64,000 nt of DNA from Telmatactis stephensoni. Lineage: Eukaryota > Cnidaria > Anthozoa > Actiniaria > Isophelliidae. The DNA lies in NCBI GenBank assembly GCA_029948255.1, contig JALIZF010001791.1, forward strand, positions 62,001-126,000, read 5' to 3'. The translations under genes and the position numbers were made by a program. Positions 1-10,924 of this stretch are shown piece after piece (within the stretch, counting starts at the first letter, position 1; the number at the start of each line of letters is the position of its first letter). Below the pieces are notes generated by a model. The model was not told the DNA's origin. It worked only from the letters and a program-made list of their open reading frames with translations, and did no database searches.

Positions 1-195
1 TGATCGCTCGTATCTCGTTATCAAAATATTCTTATGACTAAAAATTTCGTATAGATACAAACCTTCAACTGCTTTTCTAGATGCAAGACATTTTATTCAA
101 AAATATTCTATATTAAGCCCGAAAAATTTTATGATGACGTCAGTGCAAACCAAGAATACAATGGTTTCTCGTGTAGTACTATGGGTATCCCACTT

Positions 196-1354
196 GCTGG
201 TCTGTGGCAAATGTTTGGGGGACTGAGAACGAGTGCTTTTATTGGTCACTTCCGGTCACTTCAGAATGTTTTGTAGTTTCTTTTGGGAGGCGAATGAAGA
301 ATGAAGAAATTCGTGCAAAAAAAGACGTGTAAATTTTAAATCTGGCATTCTGTTCTACAGCGTGTGTATTTTCCATGGTTTGGAGACGTTGCTTAAGAAG
401 GCTGTGGCGTTTTACTGTGATTTTTGTGGATGTAGAGGATCGTGAACTTTGTAAGCCGACTAACGCGACATGGCGCGTACGAACGTAACAAACTCCAACT
501 ATCAAAACTTTCACGAAATTTTTCAGCTTACCTGAATGTGAGAACTCTTCCATTCAGTCCCAGTAAGTACTACCAGCCAGTCCTACGTGGCTTAGGCAGG
601 ATATATTCTAGTTCTCAGAAAAACCACACAAGATTTTTGCACTTTTTCGGATAATTGTCTTTGGAACTTTGTCAAACTTATGTTTGATTTACGGCAAACT
701 ACAGGTGAGTAAATTGTCCCATTTTTGGTTCAATACACGGATATGACTTCAGTTTTGGGAAAAATAATAATAATAAGTTCATATGATTCTTGTTATAGTA
801 ATGTGAAAAGTTTCTTATTATCTGTCGCGATTTTTTTCCTCTGTAAATACGAATCAACAAAGTTTGAACTTTTGATTTTGCATGTGCTTCATTCACCAAC
901 CAAAGTTTTTCAAAACGCCGTTCTCCGGCCATGTACCCTGAATCTCGATATGTGTATGTAAAGTATGTCGCTCAACAATTGTTGTGTTGCTTAGGCTATA
1001 TATTATATCCTCAGGAATAAAAGTTTACGAGTAGGATCGCCATAAAATATCGTCGGCGGTCGTCTTTGATCTTGTTTCTTCGTCATTTCGAGCAACGGCT
1101 TACAAAGTTCACGATCCTCTAAATCCACAATAATCACAGAAAAACGCTTCAGCCTTCTTAAGCAAAGTCTCCAGACCGTGGAAAATACAAATGCTGTAGA
1201 ATGGAATGCCAAATTTAACATTTACACGTCTTTTTTTGCACAAATTTCTTCATTCCCTTCCCAACAAAAACAAAACATCACAATTCTGAAGTGACCGGAA
1301 TTGACCAATCAGAGCGCTCGTTCTCAGTCCCCCAAACATTTGCCACAGACCAGC
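196..1354. mobile_element. foldback element, ~1.16 kb, long inverted arms
   Basis: Two arms of roughly 260-270 bp, at about 196-460 and 1085-1354, are imperfect reverse complements. The tips read GCTGGTCTGTGGCAAATG on the left and its complement on the right. The element is flanked by the direct repeat ACTT at 192-195 and 1355-1358. The core has no convincing coding sequence, so this looks like a non-autonomous DNA transposon or foldback element. It interrupts an older repeat also found reversed near 7977-8210. Confidence 0.75.
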
Positions 1355-1570
1355 ACTTGCAACTATAGTATTTTCTTTGTAAACACACTCGCCTAAAGTT
1401 TCGTGGGTATACAACAAAATACAAGTGACCCGTGGGGTATTCTAGCATTGTATGTATAACTAATATGTATTGTATGGGAAATTGTAACGCGGTGGAATAT
1501 GACTAAACGTGCTAAACCTCCAAGCTTGTCAAAAATTCCCCTTTAACGACAACTGTCGTAATAATGTTGT
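1355..1570. repeat. dispersed repeat R1, right part of a copy split by the foldback element
   Basis: This stretch matches the reverse complement of about 7977-8160, sharing features such as gtgctaaacctccaagcttg and gacaactgtcg. The missing left part of the same repeat lies at about 130-195, so the 196-1354 element inserted into it. A shorter related piece appears near 21480-21540. Confidence 0.6.
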
Positions 1571-1618
1571 AAGTGATTACTGCATTTCACGTCATCATTT
1601 GTTTTTTAATCTACTTAC

Positions 1619-4600
1619 AGTCCATCCTGCTGTACAGTTGCACGTGCCATTCACGTGATCACACGTGGCTCTATTCTGACATGCGCATTGAAATGAACAG
1701 TCTTGACCATAAAAACCATTGGAGCAAGGCTCGTCACATCTGGTAAAAGACATACAAAACAAAAAATTACTCTTTACTATTAAACAGGGTACTTTGGCTC
1801 TGAAAAGTGAGGTGTTTGATATTTTAGAAGCCCGCTCAGAAAGATGACGCAGAAAGATCACAGAAGATGAAATTATAGAGAGCTTCGAAAGTATAAAAAT
1901 ATCTTTCGTCAATTTCCTTTATAGATAAATAACTAGCATATTCATCGATTGGTGTGACTAGATATCGATATTAGCGCCGTGTTGTCTATAAAAACATTCT
2001 AAAATCCTACCGTAACCGTGCCGTGTCATGACTGTTAAATTTTCCCAGTCATACGAAAACTACTATATGTTTTTGTTAAAATTTCCACTTACTTGAGCCC
2101 GCGATATCCCGGTGCACAGGTGCAGGTTCCATTGATGGGATTACAATAAGCACCATTCGTACATTCACACTTCTGTTTACACTTGTCACCATAGTAACCT
2201 TGGTCACATGACTTGTTGCAGTACTTTCCCTCCCACCCTGGGGTACAAGTACAACTACCAGTGTGGGGTGAACACTTGGCGTTGTTTTGACAAAGACAGT
2301 CGTGTTTGCAGTGAGGACCCCATTTGTGTGGTGGACAATCTACAGGAAAAATTTAAAAAAAATTATAGATCACTAATTGACTGACTGACTGGCCGACTGA
2401 CTGACTGACCGACCGACCGACTGACTGACCGACTGACTGACTGACTGACTGACCGACTGACCGACTGACCGACTGACTGACTGACTGACTGACTGACTGA
2501 CTGACCGACTGACTGACTGACTGACTGACTGACTGACTGACTGACCGACCGACCGACCGACCGACCGACCGACTGACTGACTGACCGACCGACCGACCGA
2601 CCGACCGACCGACCGACTGACCGACCGACCGACCGACCGACCGACCGACCGACTGACTGACTGACTGACTGACTGACTGACTGACCGACCGACCGACCGA
2701 CCGACCGACCGACCGACTGACTGACTGACTGACTGACTGACTGACTGACTGACTGACTGACTGACTGACTGACTGACTGATTGACTGACTGACTGACTGA
2801 CCGACCGACTGACTGACTGACTGACTGACTGACTGACTGACTGACTGACTGAAGAGTTCGTACCTCTGTCACACAGTTTACCATAGTAACCAGAATTGCA
2901 CGAGCAATAGTCGGGTTTGGTGCACTTGCCATTGACACATGCTGGAGTACATATCGCTGTAAATGGAACAGGTCAAATAATGGCCATTCAGAAAGCAATA
3001 ATTAGATTTTTTCACGTATATAACTCTTTGATTTCTTCATTCATTCATTCTTTGAACCATTCATTCGAAGTTCATTCATCTCTGTTCGTTCTTTTTTCTT
3101 TCTTTCTTCCTTCCTTCTATTCTAACTACTTTTTCTTTTTCCCTTTTCTTCAGATATCGATATATGTAACTCTATAGGGTGATTTCAAAAAATCCCGTGA
3201 AATAGTTATTAGACTAATAGACACTGTTAGACGTTATTACTAGAGTGATTTTCATCGGACTGTGAAACAATTACTAGTATTCAGTGTTTAATAGTGTCTA
3301 ATAGTTGTATTGCAACAAAAGTAAACAATGGGCGCAGAGTCTACTAGTGTCTATTAGCTTAGTAACTATTTCACAGCCCGGTGAAAATCACTCTATTGTT
3401 TTCTTTTGTTTTTATTAAACTATTACACACTAACTATTAGTTTTTGTTTCACGTTTTTTTGAAATCACTCTATTTACTCAATATACAGTAATTTCGTATT
3501 TACCAATTGAACACTTATTCCCCGATTGTGTCCATCCTTTACAGCATTCATATTGCGTTCTGTAAGCTATCCTCGTGGCTTGACGGTACCGTGTACCATA
3601 AACCGTTCTGGAAAATAAAATACGTGAAAGCACAACGTTAATCCATGCTCTCTGCACGATTGCGACGTTTTTCTTCCCTTTCAATATATATCCCTTTGCT
3701 TTGAAGCACACTAGAACGATTTCTCAAGGGTGCGCGCAGCTTAATTGACTTAATTGACGGACAAAGAAATTTTTTTTTGTTTACTATATAAAAAAATATT
3801 ATATGAAAAAATATGCTTTATTCTAAACTTGTAGCCCTTTTGAAGTTTGAAAATTGTATTCTGAGGTATTTTTTAATGCCGATTTCTCGAGAAAAAGTGC
3901 TATTGGCGTTTAGCGTGCGAAGTATACTTGTTAGACGCGTCCACGAGCAATCTTTTATATTTCATCAGTTAGTTGTAGTGGAAAAAGGTCCCCAAAACAG
4001 TGCATTCCATGGGATATCTAGAATTTGAGTGTCACACTGTCTGCGCTTCGTTTGTCACAAATTCAAACACGGTGGAATTTAATCAAACAAATTACAGCAG
4101 AACCCCACTAGTACGAACTCCCAGGAGAAGTTCAAGATAGCGGGAGCTCCAGATAACCATAGACATTGACTGAAAAAATGACTCAAGGGAAATGTGTTTG
4201 TGTTCGAGTTAACTGGTTTCGAGTTAACTGGGTTAGCTGGAACTTCTCCTGAGCTGAAATCTCATAATTAAAACTTACTTGTAACGAGTACAGCGACTCC
4301 ACCACCCACATTTATACGTAGTTCGACTTTGGTAGGAGTACTGATGGGACTGTTCATAACTCTGTCGATAACTAAGAATAACAATAAAAATAACCAGTTC
4401 TTTTATTTCTAGCTAGCTCTAGTCAGCATCTAATATATAAAGTAAATTATAATAACAGTTAAAATGACGTCATAATGAATTATGGCTTTACTGTCCATGT
4501 AAAATGCACCCGGTCTGTTCGCTTCTTGGGTTTCCTGTGGCGCTACAAAGAAGTGACAATACAATGCAATGCAATGCAATACAATGCAATGCAATACAAT

Positions 4601-6406
4601 ACAATACAATACAATACAATACAATACAATACAATACAATGCAATGCAATGCAATGCAATGCAATGCAATGCAATGCAATATATTTTTATTTAAGGCGCT
4701 GTTACACTGTGCAATTTTCTCAGCAACCTGTCTCGCAATGGCGTTGCGAAACAAGTTGCTGAGAAATTATGGCCCTGTTACACTGTGCAATTTTCCCCAG
4801 CAACTTGCAATATTTTACTCGTACCCAGAGCTCCTCAGAGCCAAATGAGAAATTGCGCATGCGCTCGTAGAAAACGTGCCTCAAAAATTGCGAGGAAAGT
4901 TGCTGGAGGGGTGATACACTGTGCAATGGCATTGCTAGTTGCTGCAATGCGTTGCGAAAAGTAGACCTGAGTTCTACTTCGTGCAGCGCTACGCGCAACA
5001 AAATAAATTGCGAGACAACTCCTGCTCCACTGTGCAATCCTCCAGCAACTTGTTTCGCAACGCCGTTGCGAGACAAGTTGCTGAGAAAATTGCATAGTGT
5101 AACAGCGCCTTTAGCACCACATTTATCTTGTCTATATGTACATGAATTACTGTAACAGGAAGTTAGGTACATGCTACCTATAATAACCTCTGGGTTAAAC
5201 TAGATAGATAGCAGACTTATTTATATAATATAACTTTGAGTTATGGAATTAGGTCAAACCCGGGCTGAGCTTGAGACGAAGTTCAAGCAGGAACGGAAAC
5301 ACCGAGAATAGAAAATGGCCTTACGTACGTGTAAACGTCTCCCCCCCCCCCCCCCCCCTGTAAAAAACCTGTAAACTTGTACTGCGAACCTTAGGCTATT
5401 ATCAATATTTATGTGAAAGAAAATCTAATTATGACATGAGCATCGAGGGACATAACGTCCAAGTGCTGACGTAGACTGACGTAAAATCGGCGTCAAAAGT
5501 CCTAAGTTTCACTTTGTACTGGTTATATATACATTCATTCGTTGATAAAGCTAGCTCGAACCAGCGAAACGTCTGAATAAACCAACTCAATCATCTTAAG
5601 CTCGAAGAAGTTTTGGGTCTAATTCCTAAAACTGTAAAACTACTGTAAAACTCTTTCCATCATTGCCTATAAAATCACTATTACACTATATCCACAAATC
5701 ATTTCATGGTGCGTTGCGTGACTGTCTTGCGTGACTGTCTTGAGGTGTTACATGACAATTCGTGATCAGATCTCAAAAGTTTGATTAATCTTTTGATTAT
5801 GAGAATCCCTTGAATAAACCATTCATCACTCAAAAATCGGAAAATGTATATCAACAGCGAAAAGAAATAAGTTAAATGGCTGTTATGAAAGCCAAATTTG
5901 GATGCACTTACAACAGCTATGATATAAAACTAAAGATGTATCCTTTACTGAAACAATTCAACCATTTGTGAAGTTTGTTACAACTGAGGGATAACCAATT
6001 GTAACAATACAACTTTCAAGACTCAGCTTTTCATACATTAAATTCAGGATTTCAGATGTGTTCTTGCATAGTTTCATTATGGAAAACATCCCTTTGTACA
6101 TGGGTTCGTGCACTATTACCACATCTAACTTGAATTTCGTTCCGCTGAAGCACGTCTCAATTTATCCCTCTACAAATAACTTTTTTTCACAGATTCACTC
6201 TAGTAAAACATGACTTAAAACTCATAATGTTTCACTTGCTTTGTTCAGACTTGTTCGCGTTGCTCAATGCTGTCGTGAACTTACCTGACTTTCCTGGAGC
6301 AGACGTTGTCTCCTTTTGGATCCAGAGTTCCTTTGCTTTCATCGACAAAAACAAGTACAAACATATATAAACTTAAGAAGAATACACAGTGGTTTTCTGT
6401 AGACAT
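1619..6406 (-). CDS. receptor A: EMI-EGF engulfment-type receptor, 5' six exons
   Basis: Six exons on the minus strand: 6285-6406, 4279-4371, 3504-3607, 2864-2956, 2093-2339 and 1619-1739. Together they give 780 nt (260 codons), open in one frame and bounded by GT/AG sites. Exon 1 begins MSTENHC, followed by a hydrophobic signal peptide and NVCS, the start of an EMI domain. Exons 2-3 complete the EMI domain with its CTRYK and ECCKGW motifs. Exon 4 is one EGF unit; exons 5-6 hold three laminin-like EGF units with CxCxxG patterns. The family is CED-1/Draper/MEGF10-like, predicted to be a cell-surface recognition receptor. The remaining EGF, membrane and tail exons seen in B and C are absent from 1-1618. 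They must lie left of the window or be lost. No lesion is visible in the six exons. Intron 4 holds a large CTGA/CCGA array and intron 1 a MITE. Confidence 0.85.
2371..2851. repeat. (CTGA/CCGA)n tetranucleotide array in intron 4 of receptor A
   Basis: About 480 bp of tandem ctga units interspersed with blocks of ccga. It sits between the exons ending at 2339 and 2864. The same intron of receptor C keeps only about 50 bp of it (23321-23368) and that of B a degenerate trace. The SVSQSVGRS-like reading frame it generates is a by-product of the period, not a protein. Confidence 0.95.
3176..3472. mobile_element. MITE with TA target duplication (AGAGTGATTT family)
   Basis: Terminal inverted repeats GGGTGATTTCAAAAAA and its near complement TTTTTTGAAATCACTC flank about 300 bp. 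A second nested pair, agagtgattttcatcgg and ccggtgaaaatcactct, lies inside. Flanking dinucleotides are TA. It lies between exons 3 and 4 of receptor A. A related element is at about 61476-61620. Confidence 0.7.
4119..4252. mobile_element. short inverted-repeat element in receptor A intron 1
   Basis: The left tip caggagaagttc is matched by gaacttctcctg on the right, enclosing about 110 bp with a gagttaactgg motif repeated. It is probably a MITE. Boundaries are approximate. Confidence 0.4.
4556..4680. repeat. (AATGC/AATAC)n pentanucleotide microsatellite
   Basis: About 125 bp of acaat and gcaat units. It yields long open frames in several phases on both strands, all artefacts of the repeat. 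Confidence 0.95.
4694..5110. mobile_element. MITE, AGGCGCTGTTACAC family, TTA target duplication
   Basis: Terminal inverted repeats AGGCGCTGTTACACTGTGCA and its complement enclose 417 bp. TTA is duplicated at 4691-4693 and 5111-5113. Internally the motif cagcaactTgtctcgcaacg recurs in both orientations. A three-base TWA duplication is typical of PIF/Harbinger-type elements, so that is the likely source of the transposase. The same family occurs at 51560-51801. Confidence 0.85.
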
Positions 6407-6812
6407 GTTCTAAGAAAGAAACGCGTTAAATGAAATGTCAACCACCGTTGAAACAGTAGAGCTCAATTAAAAGATGAATTGAATGTTGAACTTCAGCAAG
6501 CCGGAAGATAACTACAAATATGGTTAATAATTAACTATATAGTTACGTAATGTTTAGGGTGTATCATGTTACTTTGACTTTTGAAGACTTAATCCCTATC
6601 AATAACTAACGTGCATGGTTCAACTCGCTGGATATTGACTACAAGAGAACTGAATTACTTGCGGTACTCGCTAGCGCGTTTTGGTTTTGAGAATGATATG
6701 AGCTGAGCTGAGGTGACTCCGAACTCTTCAACATGTTTCTTCAGAAATGAACAACCGGAAACGGATGTTTTACTGATTTGTGGAGTCTCTACTGAAAAGA
6801 GTTGATGAGTAA

Positions 6813-7509
6813 CTCGAGTATATTAAGGCCTGGGTCGATCGCTAATTGACTTAAATTCGGATAAAAAATTATTTTGAGGACATAGAAGATTTGAATGAAT
6901 ATTTTTCTTCGATAAGCTACTAAACTCGACGTCCTTAACTTTTTGAAGGTACTTTTATGATGTCACGTGACCTGATGACGTCATAGTCAATAAATATTAT
7001 ATTGTAAACTTTGAAGTAAAATGCGGTCGCGAGTATAACTGAAGACTCCAAAGTAACCATGCTAAACTGTGAGCCTTAACGTATTTCACAACATTCAACC
7101 CGCAAAACCTGACTTCAGTGTTTCTCTAGTGAGATAAAGCCCAAAACAGGTCACGTGACTTTTACTGTTTTCTTTTAAAATTTGATTTACTCAACAATGT
7201 TAAGTGTAAGACAGGTTTTTCGGGTTGTATGTTGTGAAGTACGTTAAGACCCACAGTTTAGCATGGTTACTTTGGAGTCTTGAGTTATACTCGCGACCGC
7301 ATTTTACTTTGAAGTTTACAATAAAATATTTGTTGACTATGACGTCATCAGGTCACGTGACATCATAAAAGTACCTTTAAAAAGTTAAGGACGTCGAGTT
7401 TAGTGGTTTATCGAAGAAAGATATTCATTCAAATCTTCTATGTCCTCAAAATAATTTTTTATCGAATTTGGGTCAATTAGCGATCGAACCAGGCCTTAAT
7501 ATACTCGAG
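6813..7509. mobile_element. foldback element upstream of receptor A
   Basis: Two arms of about 300 bp (6813-7120 and 7208-7509) are near-perfect reverse complements starting ctcgagtatattaaggcc. Both arms contain ggtcacgtgac and tgacgtca palindromes. There is no coding content. It lies about 400 bp upstream of the receptor A start codon. Confidence 0.8.
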
Positions 7510-7659
7510 AATCCCGGTGAGTAATTTCAGTTGTAAAGTTTCCTACTTTACTTTTATTTTCTTATTAAAGTTCTGACAGATGCAAAAATATGAAGCTGAC
7601 AACTGACAAAACTATTCGTTTTTCAGTACTTTGCATTTTTTTCGCGTCTGAATACTCCA

Positions 7660-7865
7660 TTTTCGAGTTCCTGTTTGCTCAGGCTAAGCCTCGATTACGC
7701 GAAATTTATTCCATAGAATTTTAGCAACAGTCCGATGGAATACAATGAACAAACAAAGAGAATACTTTAGAATTCCACGGGGTTTTTGCTAAATTCATGA
7801 ATATTTTACTTGGATTCGAGGCTTAGCCTCAGTAGCCTGAGCAAAACGGAATTCGAAACTGGTCT
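7660..7865. mobile_element. inverted-repeat element (MITE-like)
   Basis: The sequence gctcaggctaagcctcg on the left is matched by cgaggcttagcctcagtagcctgagc on the right, with an AT-rich centre. Boundaries are approximate. Confidence 0.55.
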
Positions 7866-7976
7866 ATTTTCGCAAAGAGAATCTCAAAAATGACCCCGAC
7901 ACAAACAAACAAACGAACGAAAGAAACATACGAGAAAAAACAAACAAACAAACAAATTAACAGGACTTAATTTGAC

Positions 7977-8320
7977 AGTTGTCGTAAAAGGGAATTTTTG
8001 ATAAGCTTGTAGGTTTAGCACGTTCAGTGGTCGTATTCCGCGATACAAATACCATAATGCACATGCAATACGTCCTAGTTATACAATGCTGGAATATCCC
8101 ACGAGTCACAAGCCTTAAGGCGGGTGTGTATACAAAGAAAATACAAGTTACGAGTGGGATATCAACGGCTATGCCACGAAAAAACCATTGTATAACTGTT
8201 ATATCCTAGCGCAATGTATCATGGGAAGAGACAGTTGAAGACTGCCGAAGATCGCCGAATATACAACGGTTTTCCTGCTTTCTGATTGGTTGTGTTTTCT
8301 ATGGTGTGAGATAAATGTCC
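7977..8320. repeat. dispersed repeat R1 (uninterrupted copy)
   Basis: This is the reverse-complement counterpart of the split copy at about 130-195 plus 1355-1570. It has internal partial dyads around ataccacgag-like segments. It holds no recognisable gene. Confidence 0.5.
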
Positions 8321-9606
8321 ACATAAAGTGCAATAGGTCTTAAGGCAATTCCGTAGAAATAAAACTAAACATGGAATTCTCATAAAACTTTACGCAGTAA
8401 TCATTTTTGAGTTGCTTATCCCAAAAATGAAATAAACAATGGGGGTCACCGTAGCCGTTTTTGCGCTAGATTGCTTAAAAATACACCATCTTTTGTGTCT
8501 TGAGGGCTCATGATTCGAAAATCAAAATCGCGTCAAAACTAATTAATTTCTTGAACCTGAGCAGTGCTAGCTAACTAGTAATATGAGCTCATTTTCTCTC
8601 TTTGATAAATAGCCTAGTATTATGATGCAATAAATTGTTGTAAAATAACGTTTGCTACAAGAAAGAAGGTAAAATTGGTTGACAGTACGTTCCCTTGAAG
8701 CAGCGTGAAAACACCTTCCGACTGCACGTTTTGTAAAATATCTAAAAAATTGGACATGGAAACTTGACTATAAGTATAGTATAAAGAACGAGAGAGAGTG
8801 TCATGTTTATCGGATATAAAGCCGTAGGCCATTTGTAGGCGAGGATCTTTATACCGATAAAACACGATTTCGAGTTCTTTATACGGCTTAAAAAACTCCA
8901 ACACATATTAGAGTTAGGCATCACAAATTGAAGTGAAATAGACAAAAATCAAAACTTAATTTGATTCAAGTCTAATAACTGGTGTAAAATCTGTATTGGT
9001 TGGTCAAGAGTAAGTTGCTCAATTCGTGGAGTGAAAAACGGAAGCATGGTCAATAAAAACTATATCGAGCCACCTTAATATCAATCATGATTGTAATATT
9101 AAATAACAAATATCTAATCCTGACAACATTTTGTCGTGCCTTAATCTGTTACTGGATTATTCCAATTACTGGATCAAAATTATAATAATTATATTATCAT
9201 TTATTATTATTATAATAATCCAAAGATTGACATTTATTGTTTGTCCTGAAACTGGTTCCTCTTTTCATTGTTGACTGATTTAGTAAGATTTTAGTGGCTC
9301 CTCCTTTAACTTAAGAATATTTAGTGAAGTAATGCTCAATGTACACTTCGGTTACTCTTTGGTGTTTCAAATAACTTCAGATGGTATAAATGACTAAGTC
9401 ATTTTTAAAAGAAGAAATGTCAAATACAAGCTGGTTATTTGCTAAATAATCATACATGTTAAATTGGTTATTCGTAAATAACCAAAACTATGAAACATGA
9501 AAATCAAACATATCTTCATCAGATATTACATTAATAGAGTACTCAAGTGATGACGTCACGTTGCCATGGCGGCAAAATTCTAAGTTTCAAAAGGGCGTCG
9601 CTGTCT
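8321..9606. other. intergenic stretch, nothing firmly recognised
   Basis: No exon of the receptor family and no long inverted repeat was found. A short minus-strand open frame at 8620-8904 has protein-like composition (MLEFFKPYKELEIVFY...), but it shows no splice context or recognisable domain. An AT-rich dyad lies near 9175-9225. Confidence 0.5.
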
Positions 9607-9979
9607 AGAGGGTCTGGATGGGGTTAACTGACAACTGACAAATGGCCCAAAATTTAACTGACAACCGACAAATGCCTTAGAATTTAAATGGCAACTGACA
9701 TTTGTGTAGCCTGCTTTTAACTGACAATTCAACAAAAATCCGAAAAAATAGTCGTTTTTCTCCATAACCCATCTCTCCCAGGGACAGTTGCATGTGACAA
9801 AGTTCAAGTGGATGTCAAATTGCTGAATTTTGGTCGTAAAATTGGCTTAGAAAGAAAAAATGCCATGAGAAATAAATAAAAGCCTTTGTTAATCATTAAT
9901 TTCCACTTAACTGACAACTGACAAAAAGGCCAAAATTTAACTGACAACTGACATTTGCACACCCCCATCCAGACCCTCT
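9607..9979. mobile_element. inverted-repeat element with TTAACTGACAACTGACA subrepeats
   Basis: The tips agagggtctggatgggg (9607-9623) and its exact complement (9963-9979) bound the element. Just inside each end are two or more copies of taactgacaactgacaaa in opposite orientations. Confidence 0.7.
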
Positions 9980-10092
9980 GTCTATAACTGCTCTCGCAAA
10001 TTTCTTCTCCGGCGAGCAAAAATCAATCTCAAGGGGAGAAAATCATTATAAATCAAATCATGTCGAATCCTTCTACTACGAACCAGGAATTA

Positions 10093-10229
10093 GAGTCGTT
10101 TTCGTATGAGTGGGAAACTTACCGCGCCGTACTGTGACCGTGTCAGTGCCGTAATGTCTATAAAAACATTCGAAATTCATGCCGTAACCGTATCGTATCG
10201 TAACCGTACAACTCATACGAAAATGACTC
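10093..10229. mobile_element. MITE, TA target duplication
   Basis: Terminal repeats GAGTCGTTTTCGTATGAG and its complement (one mismatch) are flanked by TA on both sides. The interior is rich in ccgtaaccgt. A related fragment lies near 1970-2055. Confidence 0.7.
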
Positions 10230-10459
10230 TATTAGGGGTCAAGTCCATGCAAGCATGAAAAACAAGACTTATTCTGCAACGGTAAGTCTGCCGCTATAAG
10301 TTCCATCGCCGAATTGAAAAGCTTCAATTTTGCTCAATTTCTGTGCAGATGATTATTATGAATGTGATTTTTGAAGATTTTTTGTGTAATTATCTTGTAT
10401 TTCTGAAACTCTCCCTAGTTCATTAGTTGATTTTCTCATGTTTAAAAATTTTCTGAAAT

Positions 10460-10557
10460 AAAACAAAATTTCTATGTGGGACATGGAAAATTGGAAGCTT
10501 TTCTTTTCTTCAAGAAAAGTTTTCAATTTTCCATGTCCCACATAGAAATTTTGTTTT
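10460..10557. repeat. perfect 34-bp-arm hairpin
   Basis: 10460-10493 and 10524-10557 are exact reverse complements (tctatgtgggacatggaaaa in the arm) around a 30-base loop. The loop itself contains a smaller aagaaaag/cttttctt dyad. It lies about 370 bp 3' of the receptor B stop codon. Confidence 0.85.
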
Positions 10558-10924
10558 GGAATCTCATGATTGGATGAAAGCTTTTCACACAAAAGAAACT
10601 TCCCTGTAAAATAAAATTTTATATATTTCAATAACATGTTGTTCATAGGTTGACGTATTCTCAGCCTGAAAATCCAACCATTATATTTCTTATATGGGGA
10701 AAGTGAAATGAACAAAAGAGATTTACCTACTTTTTACACGCATTGTTACTTAAGCATTAATTATATTTTAGTACGTTCTTTGCTGCATTTCTTTTTTAAA
10801 ACTTGATTAAAAACCTCGAATATTTGTTAGAGGTAGGACAACTACAAGTCATACAGGTACTGGACATGAAGGGTTTCCATTTTGTATTTAAATTAGTCAA
10901 CAAATTATCCATGTAATTCACTTT

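Noticed and set aside
2363..2998. A 211-codon minus-strand frame rich in SVSQSVGRS
   Set aside because: It is the translation of a CTGA/CCGA array in an intron; the period makes it open, and the only real coding part is the exon at 2864-2956.
4430..4848. Several overlapping frames such as CIALHCIVLYCI and NAMQYNTIQ
   Set aside because: All arise from the AATGC/AATAC pentanucleotide repeat and are open in many phases on both strands.
8620..8904. A 94-codon minus-strand frame with protein-like composition
   Set aside because: No recognisable domain, no clear splice sites and no second copy in the window; kept only as a note in the intergenic entry.
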